A stretch of 49,213 nt of DNA from a virus. Of the stretch, positions 1-7,769 are shown in pieces. The position numbers were made by a program, and so were the translations under genes. Below the pieces are notes generated by a model. It made no database searches and had not been told where the DNA came from. It saw nothing but the letters and a program-made list of their open reading frames with translations. How positions within the stretch are numbered: position 1 is the first letter of the stretch; each line of letters opens with the position of its first letter. The DNA lies in the IMG/VR virus record IMGVR_UViG_3300049846_001450, positions 1-49,213 of that record; one strand, 5' to 3'.

Positions 1-284
1 GGTTACACCTACATCGCCTTACAGTAGCCCACTGTTTACGTGAACGTGCGTACACACCGCTATCTGTGTACATATGTTCACACTGTGCGCACATGTCCTA
101 CATCGTCGTAATTGCGTAATGCTCATTGAATTGTTTTAATGATTAATTATCCAATCGAATAACAATGCAATACATATTTATCGTTAATTGTTTTTATGGT
201 TTTTCGTCGTATTGAATTGTAAGCGCGCCATGGTTTAAAACTTGTCCACTTGCAAACGTTGCAAACGTTGCAATAGTTTGCACC
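1..284. promoter_or_regulatory. AT-rich repeat region upstream of the first gene (origin- or operator-like)
   Basis: No gene is seen here. Three structures stand out. Positions 40-81 form a nested inverted repeat: GTGAAC (40-45) pairs with GTTCAC (76-81), and GTACACA (50-56) pairs with TGTGTAC (65-71), around an 8-nt loop. Positions about 110-235 are clearly more AT-rich than the rest of the window. Positions 250-276 hold three tandem 9-mers (TTGCAAACG twice, then TTGCAATAG). Iteron-like repeats beside an AT-rich tract are typical of replication origins, but the same layout could be operators for the gene at 285. Function is inferred only. Confidence 0.45.
250..277 (+). promoter_or_regulatory. 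Candidate promoter for the 285 gene, within the 9-mer repeats
   Basis: TTGCAA (250-255), 16-nt spacer, AATAGT (272-277), then 7 nt to the ATG at 285. The geometry matches the start-coupled promoters found elsewhere in the window, but the -35 is non-consensus and is itself part of the tandem repeats. Confidence 0.35.
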
Positions 285-1760
285 ATGTCCGACACCAACA
301 AAACACCCGCCCTCAAAATCGCACAAGACAAACTTCGTTCGTACGAGTACAAACTACTCGAAGTGTTCGCGCGCGTGTTCAATCGTAAACGCCCACCGAG
401 TTCGCTCCGATCTCTTCAAGCGTTCGCAATGGTCCTCATGCTCGAAGCGTTCGGCCTTGCGTTCCTTCTCGATCGTGAGACCGTACGCGCCGCCATCCTT
501 GCCGCCCGTGGCCCCGGTAAGGGCGACGATGATGACTTGCTTGACGATAGCGACGAGATGGTCGCAATCCGCTGGGCTTCGGCCCGGCAAGAGGCGCTCG
601 ATCGTGCCTACATGGCCGTAGCAAAAGAGCAGCATAAAAACGATTCCACGAGCCATTCCTTTGCTGAATGGATCAAGCGCGGCTACGGCCCCGACCGTGC
701 GACATTCGAGCGTCAATGGGGCGAGCGTAACCCCATCGATCCGGCGACCGCGCCCAAATGCTTCGACCCGTCCGCACAACTCTCGATTCTCGACGCCGTA
801 GGCCAAGGCGACGGATACCTAGGAGTGTTCGTATCGACTTCGTTTCTTACGTCGTCTGCGCCAAAACAAATCTCGTGCATGGGCCAAACGCTCGATCTCG
901 AAGCATGCGAAACGCTCGACGCTGCCGCATGGCGCGCGGTGTCAAAAGACTGGATCGCGTATCTAGATCATCGTGGTGCCGTTGTGGGCCTGCGATTGAT
1001 CCCGCGCACCGATGGCATTCAAACGCGACTTCGCGCACCGCTCGTCAACATCGTTTCAATGTTCAAAGAAGACAAACGAGATGAACGGATTGCGCAACTA
1101 GAAGCGCAGGTCTTTGAATGGCGCAAAGAAACCGAGTGTACCTCACCGATCGATGCTGGCGAACTCATGCGCCGACACACCGCCAACGATCGGGTTTGGC
1201 AAGACGCTACCGGCGCGAGCGATCCAGAGATGGCGCGCGAGTTGACCGTTCAGCGTATCAACCAAATAGAAACACTGTCCAACAACATTTCAGCGCCTCG
1301 ATATGCGACGAAAGACGCGTCGACCGTTGACGTAGTGCCTGCGTATGATACCGATCGGATGGTCGTCGAAGGTGTCGGCCGCATGGTTTGGCCAGATCAC
1401 ACCAACGCGCCGTGCGCCATGAAATGCGCAAATGCCATTGTTTCGCATCGTCGCGGCGAATTCGTCGAACTAAACTTTCCTGCAACACCAAAGATCTTTG
1501 ATAACGTTCGCGCGTGGCTCGGATTTCATCAATTCGGCGTTCGTGCTCCGACGTTAGACGCGACCGGATATTGTACTTGCGCTATTGGTCCGGGCGGCGA
1601 GATCCCGCCCGCGTGGAATACAATGAAACAAGGCAAACGCGATTCATATCCGGGGTTCGTCTTGTTCGCACCCGATGGTTCGGCCAAGGTCGTGTTTTGC
1701 GCGAAAGAGCCGTCGATTGGTAAGGTCGGAAAGCGGCGAGCGAAGGTAGGTGCGCTGTGA
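285..1760 (+). CDS. Hypothetical protein, 491 aa
   Basis: I do not recognise this protein. It starts at ATG 285 directly after the 9-mer repeats, with no Shine-Dalgarno sequence. Residues about 45-75 are hydrophobic and helical (LQAFAMVLMLEAFGLAFLLD), followed by an acidic stretch (GDDDDLLDDSDE). The C-terminal 100 residues contain scattered cysteines and end in a basic tail. It is the largest gene of the left arm and the first of an overlapping operon, with its stop overlapping the next GTG start. A replication or regulatory role is possible from its position, but no motif supports it. Confidence 0.75.
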   Translation: MSDTNKTPALKIAQDKLRSYEYKLLEVFARVFNRKRPPSSLRSLQAFAMVLMLEAFGLAFLLDRETVRAAILAARGPGKGDDDDLLDDSDEMVAIRWASARQEALDRAYMAVAKEQHKNDSTSHSFAEWIKRGYGPDRATFERQWGERNPIDPATAPKCFDPSAQLSILDAVGQGDGYLGVFVSTSFLTSSAPKQISCMGQTLDLEACETLDAAAWRAVSKDWIAYLDHRGAVVGLRLIPRTDGIQTRLRAPLVNIVSMFKEDKRDERIAQLEAQVFEWRKETECTSPIDAGELMRRHTANDRVWQDATGASDPEMARELTVQRINQIETLSNNISAPRYATKDASTVDVVPAYDTDRMVVEGVGRMVWPDHTNAPCAMKCANAIVSHRRGEFVELNFPATPKIFDNVRAWLGFHQFGVRAPTLDATGYCTCAIGPGGEIPPAWNTMKQGKRDSYPGFVLFAPDGSAKVVFCAKEPSIGKVGKRRAKVGAL

Positions 1761-2050
1761 ATTGCTTCGATAGCGATTGCGAATGCGCATGCCATGATAA
1801 TGACGATGACGACGACAACGATCGCGGAGAAGTGCTAGACGATATCGCGTTGATGTACGATTCGATAAATACGTACTTCAATCCAGCATCAAGAGGCAGC
1901 GTTAAAACGGACTACGCCCAAATATTGGCCAATGGTTTGACCAAATTGGAAGACGTTATCGATGGTGCACGCGGCGACCCTGGCAAACTCTACCCATTAC
2001 ATGAACGCGTACGGCAAATCTTTGCCGCGCCGCAAACGAGGTCCAGATGA
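1757..2050 (+). CDS. Hypothetical acidic protein, 97 aa
   Basis: GTG start overlapping the previous stop (GTGA), which indicates translational coupling. The N-terminus carries a Cys-rich piece (CFDSDCECACHD) followed by a run of aspartates, then a helical segment and a basic C-terminus. No family recognised. The clustered Cys and His could bind a metal, but this is inference. Confidence 0.7.
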   Translation: MNCFDSDCECACHDNDDDDDNDRGEVLDDIALMYDSINTYFNPASRGSVKTDYAQILANGLTKLEDVIDGARGDPGKLYPLHERVRQIFAAPQTRSR

Positions 2051-2508
2051 TGAAATCGAATGCCATTATCGGCGAAATCCTTGCTGCATGGGAAGATGCC
2101 GCAAACACAGCAGCAATCGATTGCCATCGCAACGCAGAAGAAGACGCTATTCGATTACTTCGCAACGGCATCGAGTTGCCTATCGGCGCGACGCGAGAAG
2201 TTCATGAGCAGGCTATACGCGCCGCGTGGGAAGCCATCGAGAACGGGCGCGAGATGGCCAAAGCATGGCGCATCGTAGCGAACGGACTGCGGCGCTTTCT
2301 GCGTGTATTGAATGTTCCGACGTATTGGCAGCGCGGGCATCGAGTGGCGAACGCTCCAGCGAGACCATGGCAGCGACGACACGAACACGACGCCGCGATG
2401 CAAGCCGGCTCCGTTGCGCCGCACGATAAGCGGACACCGATCGCACTGCCGAGTGTTGACGCAATCGTGAGCGCTGCAAAAGCGCAAGGGATCGAGGTGA
2501 TCGAATGA
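2047..2508 (+). CDS. Hypothetical protein, 153 aa
   Basis: ATG start overlapping the previous stop (ATGA). It is mostly helical, with many Ala, Glu and Arg residues and a tryptophan-rich centre (KAWRIVANGLRRFLRVL). No catalytic motif is evident. It is a member of the tightly coupled 285-3339 operon, and its own stop overlaps the next ATG. Confidence 0.7.
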   Translation: MMKSNAIIGEILAAWEDAANTAAIDCHRNAEEDAIRLLRNGIELPIGATREVHEQAIRAAWEAIENGREMAKAWRIVANGLRRFLRVLNVPTYWQRGHRVANAPARPWQRRHEHDAAMQAGSVAPHDKRTPIALPSVDAIVSAAKAQGIEVIE

Positions 2509-2732
2509 GTAAAGAAACGTGCCCCAAATGCTACATACCGATCGATGTAGACCACGAAGAAATAGCCTACGACGAGCAACGCTATTCGTGCACGTGTCCG
2601 GCTTGCAATACGCATCTGATTGCGACCGCTGACGTTTCGATCAAATACGAATTGGAGATCGCCGAACTCGATCCGGACGATGGTACTCCCAGGGAATATT
2701 GCGACGACAGCGTGCGCGTGAGGTTGGTATGA
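2505..2732 (+). CDS. Small zinc-ribbon-like protein, 75 aa
   Basis: Two CxxC pairs (CPKC near residue 6 and CPAC near residue 32) about 26 residues apart fit a zinc ribbon. The rest is acidic. It overlaps both neighbours by 4 nt. Its role is unknown; small zinc-ribbon proteins are common in phage early regions as partners of host enzymes. Confidence 0.7.
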   Translation: MSKETCPKCYIPIDVDHEEIAYDEQRYSCTCPACNTHLIATADVSIKYELEIAELDPDDGTPREYCDDSVRVRLV

Positions 2733-3100
2733 GTCGCAAACATAAGCGATCATCTTCATGGCGCAGCACTCGAGCGATCGCCGCGTCGACCCGATGCGCA
2801 ATTCTGCATCGCGACGGTTTCGCGTGCGTATACTGCGCCAAACCTCTACCGGTCAAAGGCGCGCAACTCGATCATCTTCTGCCACGTAAAGATGGCGGAA
2901 AAGCGATCGCGACAAACCTCGTGACGTGCTGCGGAGATTGCAACCTTGCCCGTGCGCATGATCGAATGCACCCACGCAAGGTACTCGACGCCATCGGTAA
3001 AGCATGGCAGCAGATTAATCGCGATATGGGTCGGCAACTCGCCCGCGAGCATTACCCATCGAGGATGGCGAGAAAGGCGCGGCCATGCGTAACGCCGTGA
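2729..3100 (+). CDS. HNH endonuclease, 123 aa
   Basis: The start at ATG 2729 overlaps the upstream stop. The protein has the HNH layout: CVYC near residue 40, a catalytic-region LDHLLPRKDGG near residue 55, then NLVTCCGDCN near residue 72. The second Cys pair completes the zinc site, and the Asn and His fall in the expected order. Such HNH enzymes cut or nick DNA. In many phages they sit beside the terminase and act in packaging, but this one lies about 10 kb from the terminase, in an early-type operon. It could be a free-standing homing-type enzyme or a replication or recombination nuclease. Confidence 0.85.
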   Translation: MSRKHKRSSSWRSTRAIAASTRCAILHRDGFACVYCAKPLPVKGAQLDHLLPRKDGGKAIATNLVTCCGDCNLARAHDRMHPRKVLDAIGKAWQQINRDMGRQLAREHYPSRMARKARPCVTP

Positions 3101-3339
3101 CATCGCTCGCTTATGCGATTGTGCCCGCGGGCGACACCGACGCACCGGACCCGTCCGATGAATGGATCCAGCGCATATCGCGCGAAACTGGATTCACGGC
3201 CGAAAGCATTGCACAATTGTGCGCCGAAGTATTTGCGTCTGCGCTTGTGCGTACTGGCGTCCGTCCCGCGCTTGAAGATATCGTCGCGGCCGTCGAGGCC
3301 ACGATCCACGAAAAGCAGAGCGCGAAGCACGTGCGTTGA
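3085..3339 (+). CDS. Hypothetical protein, 84 aa
   Basis: Starts inside the end of the HNH gene (ATG 3085) and is last in the operon. The core is acidic and helical (ESIAQLCAEVFASALVRTGV). No family recognised. Its stop codon overlaps the TTGACA box of the next promoter, so transcription is re-initiated here. Confidence 0.65.
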   Translation: MRNAVTSLAYAIVPAGDTDAPDPSDEWIQRISRETGFTAESIAQLCAEVFASALVRTGVRPALEDIVAAVEATIHEKQSAKHVR

Positions 3340-3363
3340 CAAGTCCAGTTCGTGCCGTATTAT
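3336..3363 (+). promoter_or_regulatory. Start-coupled promoter (GCGTTGACAAGT family)
   Basis: TTGACA (3336-3341), 16-nt spacer, TATTAT (3358-3363), then cgcggg and ATG 3370. This is the best -10 match of the family. The start codon lies 6 nt after the -10, so the predicted mRNA is leaderless. Confidence 0.75.
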
Positions 3364-3369
3364 CGCGGG

Positions 3370-3741
3370 ATGAGCAGCAAAACAATTCCCAACGATATCG
3401 CAATTGCCGCATCAAACTACGCGTGCAAAATCGCCACTCGACAGCCACTCCCCGAAGAGCGCGCGATAGTTATGGTTAATTCAGCGATCAACGGATCGGT
3501 GATGCGTGGCGTTTGGAGTGAAGCCGTGTGCGCATTCGTCGCGGGTTACGAATTCTCCAAACCATACCGCGATCGAATCGCCGAACTCGAAGCCGAGCTT
3601 GTTCGATTGCGACCGCCCAACATCCAAACCGAGCATGGTTTCGGCTCGGGCCTTCCGTGTCATTGTCCGGCATCATCCGAGTACGACCCACCTTGCCCGC
3701 GTCATGGCGTTCTTGGTATCGGCGTTACCGGCCGCGATTGA
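3370..3741 (+). CDS. Hypothetical protein, 123 aa
   Basis: I chose ATG 3370, which lies 6 nt after a TATTAT -10 box, over an in-frame GTG at 3352 that would lie inside the promoter. The N-terminal half is helical. The middle has a short coiled-coil-like stretch (RIAELEAELVRLRP), followed by a Cys/His-rich tail (CHCPASS...CPRHG) that could bind metal. This layout is common in small phage proteins of unknown function. Its stop overlaps the next start by one base. Confidence 0.7.
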   Translation: MSSKTIPNDIAIAASNYACKIATRQPLPEERAIVMVNSAINGSVMRGVWSEAVCAFVAGYEFSKPYRDRIAELEAELVRLRPPNIQTEHGFGSGLPCHCPASSEYDPPCPRHGVLGIGVTGRD

Positions 3742-3920
3742 TGCCGCGTAAGCTTACTCGCGACGAAGAGATCGACATCCTCGCCGTCGAGATCCGCAAG
3801 CGTCGCAACCGCTGCCCGATCCTCCTGTCCGTCCAAGTGCTGTCCGCGGTTGTTGCCACGGGCATGACCCAAGCCGACGTCGACGAAGCTTTCCGACGCG
3901 CCGACGACGAAGACGCCTAG
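3741..3920 (+). CDS. Small hypothetical protein, 59 aa
   Basis: ATG at 3741 shares a base with the upstream stop (TGATG). The protein is charged (RKLTRDEEIDILAVEIRKRR), then has a short helix ending in acidic residues (RRADDEDA). Unrecognised. It closes the operon before the structured non-coding region. Confidence 0.6.
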   Translation: MPRKLTRDEEIDILAVEIRKRRNRCPILLSVQVLSAVVATGMTQADVDEAFRRADDEDA

Positions 3921-4205
3921 TTGCCCGCTCACACGACCATCCCTCCCCTGCCACATCTTCTCCCGCTACGCCTGCCGCTCGCGCGCTGGCGACTATGCCG
4001 CGCGTTGCCGTTCGCCACCTCGAAGACTTCGAAGTCTCGAAGGGTTGGCACTGGTGTACCTTCGAAGTTTCGTGCGTAAGCAAGCGCAGTGTTTTCTTTC
4101 CGGAATCGCATCCTGAGAACGTATCAGATCTCCCAGATCCAGAAATAATACAAGAGAGAGCTTACAGCGATCGGGCAAGCCGATCGCGTGACGCGTGTTC
4201 AGTGG

Positions 4206-4233
4206 TTGACATTTTGTCGAGACGACTAAAGTT
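4206..4233 (+). promoter_or_regulatory. Candidate promoter with a long hairpin leader
   Basis: TTGACA (4206-4211), 16-nt spacer, AAAGTT (4228-4233). TTTGAT at 4232-4237 is an alternative -10 with a longer spacer. Transcription from here would give a leader of about 75 nt that contains the 4255-4283 hairpin. Confidence 0.4.
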
Positions 4234-4254
4234 TGATACCGCTCGTACACCTCC

Positions 4255-4283
4255 GCTCTGGGGACGTCGACAATCCCCAGAGC
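4255..4283 (+). terminator. Perfect 9-bp hairpin followed by ACTTTTA (terminator or attenuator candidate)
   Basis: GCTCTGGGG (4255-4263) pairs with CCCCAGAGC (4275-4283) across an 11-nt loop. A short T-rich stretch follows. It lies between the candidate promoter at 4206 and the start at 4315, so it could attenuate transcription or end read-through from the upstream operon. Confidence 0.4.
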
Positions 4284-4314
4284 ACTTTTACCGAGGTGTG
4301 AGCCCAAGGTGAAT

Positions 4315-4539
4315 ATGAGCAATGAAACAATGCAGCGCGCCGACGTTGTCGCGATTCTTCGCGGACTCGCAAAGAGGTTCGAGGACGAACGCGGCGAACA
4401 TAAGACCAGCGAGCGCATGTTTGCCGCTACCGGATTTCGTGACGCCGCGTCAGAGCATCATGGATCTGCCGACACGTGCAGCGTTCATGTAGACACCGTT
4501 CGCAAGCTTGCCGACGAGATCGAGCAAGGTACACCATGA
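4315..4539 (+). CDS. Hypothetical protein, 74 aa
   Basis: ATG 4315 is preceded by AAGGTG, a reasonable Shine-Dalgarno sequence, and is preferred over the GTG at 4309. The protein is helical and charged, with scattered Cys and His. No family recognised. It is first in the 4315-7769 operon and overlaps the next gene by 4 nt. Confidence 0.65.
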   Translation: MSNETMQRADVVAILRGLAKRFEDERGEHKTSERMFAATGFRDAASEHHGSADTCSVHVDTVRKLADEIEQGTP

Positions 4540-4733
4540 CGCACTCCGACCTCATTGCCGCATGCGCCGCGATCGCTTCCGACGTCGCACACGTCGACGC
4601 CACGATCCTCGACTTCGCAGATGCCGCCTACTCGCGTGCGTTTCTCACGACAAACGAAAACGCTTGTTTCGTTGACGCGGCGTCTGCGTTTGTCGTGGCG
4701 ATCATGCTTGCTGCGTGCGGATGGCCAACATGA
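4536..4733 (+). CDS. Hypothetical protein, 65 aa
   Basis: ATG 4536 overlaps the upstream stop. The protein is Ala-rich and helical throughout, with a hydrophobic C-terminal segment (ASAFVVAIMLAACGW) that might be a weak membrane anchor. Function unknown. Confidence 0.6.
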   Translation: MTHSDLIAACAAIASDVAHVDATILDFADAAYSRAFLTTNENACFVDAASAFVVAIMLAACGWPT

Positions 4734-5167
4734 ACAACGACCTCGAAGACCACGACGCCAACGATCTCGACGACGTTGACCAGTTCGATGAATACTTTGA
4801 TATTCACGAACCGTCCGACGATTATGAAGACGAGTGTGCGTCGTTACGCGGCACGAGCCAATGTGACGGGCTTTGCGATCCGCAATGCGATTGGTGCATG
4901 ATTTCGCATTCGTGTATTGAGCTTGAATGCGTTGGCGGCCCATGCCCGTATGAATTACTCGACCCAAGTTTGTACGGAAATCGTGACCATACGCTAGGCT
5001 CGCTTGATGCATTCGATGGAACAAAACGCAAGCGTCTCATGAAAGGTGTTTCCCGCCGACATTACCTGCGCGGCTGGGAATCATGGATCCGTCGCAAGGA
5101 TCCACGGCAACGTGCAAAGGAAGTGGCAGAGCGACGCAAGGAAGTTGATTGGAGTGAGGTGTTTTGA
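4730..5167 (+). CDS. Hypothetical acidic Cys-containing protein, 145 aa
   Basis: I chose ATG 4730 because it overlaps the upstream stop (ATGA); GTG 4715 and ATG 4721 are in frame but lie deeper in the previous gene. The N-terminal 40 residues are extremely acidic. The middle contains several Cys (CDGLCDPQCDWC) that could hold a metal ion. The C-terminus is strongly basic (RKRLMKGVSRRHYLRGW). The acidic-Cys-basic layout suggests nucleic-acid or protein contact, but no family is recognised. Confidence 0.65.
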   Translation: MNNDLEDHDANDLDDVDQFDEYFDIHEPSDDYEDECASLRGTSQCDGLCDPQCDWCMISHSCIELECVGGPCPYELLDPSLYGNRDHTLGSLDAFDGTKRKRLMKGVSRRHYLRGWESWIRRKDPRQRAKEVAERRKEVDWSEVF

Positions 5168-5168
5168 T

Positions 5169-5645
5169 ATGACAAACCTACGTCACCACATCGATGCTAT
5201 TGCGCGCGAATATCTCGACGGTTTCAAGAGCGCGTTGGGTATCGCGTCGCCGTCTCGCGCATTCGCTGACGTCATGCGTGGCGTCGAGTGGGATCGCGCT
5301 ATCGTCGACGGCGTATCGTGGCCACCTTCTCCCCCATTGCCCTGGTACTCTGTTCGAGGCTCCCGCGACGTATACGAATCACCCGAACTCCGCGCCGCCG
5401 CTCGTCGTGTTCGCCGGCTCATTCGTCGGCACTGGTTCGCGCTCATGTTCGAACCGGATAGCGATATCGCGTGGGAAGTGCGGATCGCCACGGCTTCGCG
5501 CCCTCGAACACTAGGCGAGTCATCGCTTTTTGATGAGTACGTACAAGCCCAAAAACTTGGTTTGGTTCCGCACGACGAACCTGGTTTGATACGCGAGCTG
5601 TTCGCCAAGCTTGGCGTAGATCTCGGCAACTCGATCGCCCCTTGA
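5169..5645 (+). CDS. Hypothetical protein, 158 aa
   Basis: ATG 5169 immediately follows the upstream stop. An in-frame extension to 5046 would overlap the previous gene and looks spurious. The core has paired Trp/Pro and Arg clusters (RRVRRLIRRHWFALMFEPD). It resembles other phage hypothetical proteins in composition but matches no family that I can name. Confidence 0.65.
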   Translation: MTNLRHHIDAIAREYLDGFKSALGIASPSRAFADVMRGVEWDRAIVDGVSWPPSPPLPWYSVRGSRDVYESPELRAAARRVRRLIRRHWFALMFEPDSDIAWEVRIATASRPRTLGESSLFDEYVQAQKLGLVPHDEPGLIRELFAKLGVDLGNSIAP

Positions 5646-5751
5646 CATTCCCGTCCTCCCGCCTCACCTTGCCCGCGTCATGCACCTGCGCCCGTCACGT
5701 CTTGCAAGCGTGGCGGGCAAAACTAACAGGTGGTGACCCGCAGGTGATATT

Positions 5752-5937
5752 ATGACAAACCAAAAGCGTTTCCGCGTATCGTTCAGGTTCGCATGGTACG
5801 ACATGTGGATCGGTGCGTTCTGGGATCAAAAGAAGCGCATCTTGTACGTGTGTCCGTTGCCGATGATGCTCGTCGTCATCGAGCGCGTCCGAGGTGTTAC
5901 CGCAGGCGGGGGCACTACTGGACCAAAAGCACCATGA
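5752..5937 (+). CDS. Small hypothetical protein, 61 aa
   Basis: ATG 5752 is preceded by CAGGTG (Shine-Dalgarno-like). It is rich in aromatic residues (FRFAWYDMWIGAFWD) with a short hydrophobic stretch (LPMMLVVIE), and may be membrane-associated. The stop overlaps the next ATG. The gap 5646-5751 holds a TTGACA (5642-5647) with a CACCTT hexamer 17 nt on, a possible weak promoter. Confidence 0.55.
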   Translation: MTNQKRFRVSFRFAWYDMWIGAFWDQKKRILYVCPLPMMLVVIERVRGVTAGGGTTGPKAP

Positions 5938-6029
5938 CAAACCTGATAGAATGCATATCGGCACTGTTGTGCGGCATCGTGGTTGGCGCAGCGATCTCTT
6001 ACGTGAGATCGTTTGGCGATTGGTTTTGA
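5934..6029 (+). CDS. Small membrane protein, 31 aa
   Basis: ATG 5934 overlaps the upstream stop. Almost the whole chain is one hydrophobic helix (ISALLCGIVVGAAISYV), followed by a charged end. It is too short to classify. Its coupling to the previous gene and its hydrophobic content make it a plausible real small membrane protein. Confidence 0.5.
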   Translation: MTNLIECISALLCGIVVGAAISYVRSFGDWF

Positions 6030-6032
6030 GGC

Positions 6033-6101
6033 GTGAGTAACGTGAGCGCTCAAGACGAGCACATCGGACAACGCCGTTGCCCACAGATAGGGCAAGCATG
6101 A
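6033..6101 (+). CDS. Possible 22-aa leader ORF before the replication initiator-like gene
   Basis: GTG 6033 opens a short frame whose stop overlaps the ATG of the next gene (ATGA), as seen at other gene junctions here. It may only serve to couple translation. No recognisable product. Confidence 0.3.
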   Translation: MSNVSAQDEHIGQRRCPQIGQA

Positions 6102-7063
6102 TCGGCAAGGTCGCCCGATACATCGCCCACCGTGCGGCGCAAGCATGGCTCGCGACGCTCGACGCCATACGCGGCACGTCGCGCGAGATCTTCCGCGCGA
6201 TCCTCTCGATGGTCGACAACCGCACCGGCGAGTCTCATCCGCGCTACCCCATCACGCTCGAGCGCATCGCACAGACGATCGGGCGCTGCGTGCAGACCGT
6301 CTCCCGGCACCTTCCCTGCCTCGAGGCTGCTGGCGTGATGATCGTTCGCCGTGCCGAACCAAGGCGCCAAGACGATGGCACCTTGCGCCAACATCCGAAC
6401 GACTACCAGCTCGTGCTGCCCGACGAGTGTTGGCGCGAGATAACCCCTGTCGAGTCAACCGCGATCGCTCGAGCGCCCGCGCCTCGATCCGAGTCTGTCC
6501 CGGAACCTACTCCCGTCGCACCCGAGTCTCGCTGGTCGCGATCAGTTCGCGGTCGTTTGTCAGAACAGAACGCCGCGCCGAAGGTACCGATCGCGCGCTG
6601 GAAACTCGACGCATCCGAGGATCAAACGTTCGACGGGATACGCTTTGACGATCTCGCACCGAAACTGCTCGACGTCGCGATGATCGCTTCCGAGGGCGCA
6701 GGCGATGACGTTCGTCACCGCGTCGTAGTCTGTCTCAACGAACTTCGCACGCGCGCTCACGAGGTCGCACTGTTCGCGTGTAATCTTGTGCTCTTCTCAT
6801 GGGACGCATGTAACGCCGTGCGTGGTTGGGTGCGCAAGTGCTTGCTCGATCCAGATCGTCGCGTCGACTCTGCGGAGCATTCGATGAACATCTTGCGCAA
6901 GTTTGTCCAGGGGCAGTACGACGAACTGTACGGGGGCAAAGGAATCGAGCGTCGACGTGCGCAGCGGGAAGAGGTGCAACACCAACACGATGAAGACCAA
7001 CGCGCTGTCGAGCTGCGACGCGCACGTGCCGAGTGGGAATCGATCGGGATTCGATTTGCATAG
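6098..7063 (+). CDS. Helix-turn-helix replication initiator-like protein, 321 aa
   Basis: ATG 6098 is preferred over an in-frame TTG at 6077 because of its ATGA overlap. Residues about 25-80 form a winged helix-turn-helix (ITLERIAQTIGRCVQTVSRHLPCLEAAGVM), the type found in lambda O-like and plasmid replication initiators. A proline-rich linker (about 115-150) leads to a C-terminal helical domain with basic residues. With the DnaC-like loader at 10460 it could direct host helicase to the phage origin. It could instead be a transcription regulator; the domain alone does not decide. Confidence 0.6.
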   Translation: MIGKVARYIAHRAAQAWLATLDAIRGTSREIFRAILSMVDNRTGESHPRYPITLERIAQTIGRCVQTVSRHLPCLEAAGVMIVRRAEPRRQDDGTLRQHPNDYQLVLPDECWREITPVESTAIARAPAPRSESVPEPTPVAPESRWSRSVRGRLSEQNAAPKVPIARWKLDASEDQTFDGIRFDDLAPKLLDVAMIASEGAGDDVRHRVVVCLNELRTRAHEVALFACNLVLFSWDACNAVRGWVRKCLLDPDRRVDSAEHSMNILRKFVQGQYDELYGGKGIERRRAQREEVQHQHDEDQRAVELRRARAEWESIGIRFA

Positions 7064-7137
7064 GCTCAAATGTCGATGGCGGGCGTTTGGGGATTGCGTA
7101 AGGGCGTGGGAATGGTGATGCTCGAACCGGAGGTTTT

Positions 7138-7317
7138 ATGTCGAACTGCGGCAAACGATCTTACGCATCACGCAACGCGGCTCGTGCGGCGATGAAAGGC
7201 TGCCAGCGTCGGCGCTCTGTTGAGCTACGTATATACCTTTGCGACGACTGCTACACGTGGCACTTGACCGGTCGTGACGAAGCCTATGTGCAGCCAAAGC
7301 GTGGGCGCCGAAGGTGA
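7138..7317 (+). CDS. Small Cys-pair protein, 59 aa
   Basis: A strong Shine-Dalgarno sequence (GGAGG) lies 5 nt before ATG 7138. The chain ends in a motif CDDCYTWHLT. A Cys pair followed by a Trp-His-Leu-Thr end is a pattern I know from small phage and plasmid proteins of unknown function. The N-terminal half is basic with a lone Cys pair (NCGK...GCQ), so a zinc site is likely. The 74-nt gap before it shows no other feature. Confidence 0.65.
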   Translation: MSNCGKRSYASRNAARAAMKGCQRRRSVELRIYLCDDCYTWHLTGRDEAYVQPKRGRRR

Positions 7318-7320
7318 GGT

Positions 7321-7536
7321 GTGGACGTGACAGACGACGCTCTTGCTCAGAAGATTCGCGACGAGGGCATCGACTACGGCGCGACAAACTGGACCGCGGA
7401 TACGCTCAACGTGGCGCGTGCGCAGCTCGAGTACCTGCGCGCTCGTCGGAAGCTGCTCGAAGCGTGCGGACTCCCCGCTGACGATTCAGATCGGTTGATT
7501 TCGCAGCTCGAGCAGCTCATTCGTGCAAGTGGGTGA
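7321..7536 (+). CDS. Hypothetical helical protein, 71 aa
   Basis: GTG 7321 start, with GTG 7327 as an alternative. The chain is helical and coiled-coil-like (NVARAQLEYLRARRKLLEACG). The end overlaps the next start (GTGA). Unrecognised. Confidence 0.6.
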   Translation: MDVTDDALAQKIRDEGIDYGATNWTADTLNVARAQLEYLRARRKLLEACGLPADDSDRLISQLEQLIRASG

Positions 7537-7769
7537 TTGGGATGATCGACGACACGATCCGAGTCAACGGCATCGACGCACCGATCCCGATCATCGCCGA
7601 AGCCTATCGCGCAAACGTCATACACGAACCAACGCAAGTGCTCATCCCGGGCGTGATGCGAGTGCAGTTCGACACGACGCCGGATCTGTCAGATACTGAG
7701 TACGTCGAGCGTATTCGTTGCGTTGTGCGCGAGTTTAGGATGTGCGACGGATTAAGGCGTTGTGGGTGA
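7533..7769 (+). CDS. Hypothetical protein, 78 aa (75 aa if started at ATG 7542)
   Basis: GTG 7533 overlaps the upstream stop, while ATG 7542 is the stronger start codon. The sequence looks beta-rich (IRVNGIDAPIPIIAE; LIPGVMRVQFD). It is the last plus-strand gene before the opposite-strand cluster and converges with the gene ending at 7778. Function unknown. Confidence 0.55.
   Translation: MIGMIDDTIRVNGIDAPIPIIAEAYRANVIHEPTQVLIPGVMRVQFDTTPDLSDTEYVERIRCVVREFRMCDGLRRCG

Larger units (their letters stand above)
3921..4314. promoter_or_regulatory. Structured non-coding control region
   Basis: No convincing gene is seen in these 394 nt. The region holds a perfect 14-bp palindrome (AGACTTCGAAGTCT, 4024-4037) with related CTTCGAAG copies nearby, a perfect 8-bp hairpin with GCAAG loop (4167-4187), a TTGACA box (4206-4211), and a perfect 9-bp hairpin (4255-4283) just before the next gene. 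Dense dyads beside a promoter suggest a repressor-controlled or attenuated transcription start. Confidence 0.5.

Noticed and set aside
3995-4312. A 105-codon plus-strand frame in the structured region
   Set aside because: It crosses all the palindromes and hairpins and its sequence follows their repeats, so it looks like a by-product. No Shine-Dalgarno sequence.
5642-5670. TTGACA with CACCTT as a start-coupled promoter
   Set aside because: The next ATG is 9 nt after the -10 and opens an 18-codon frame only, so it does not fit the family geometry; kept as a weak promoter note.
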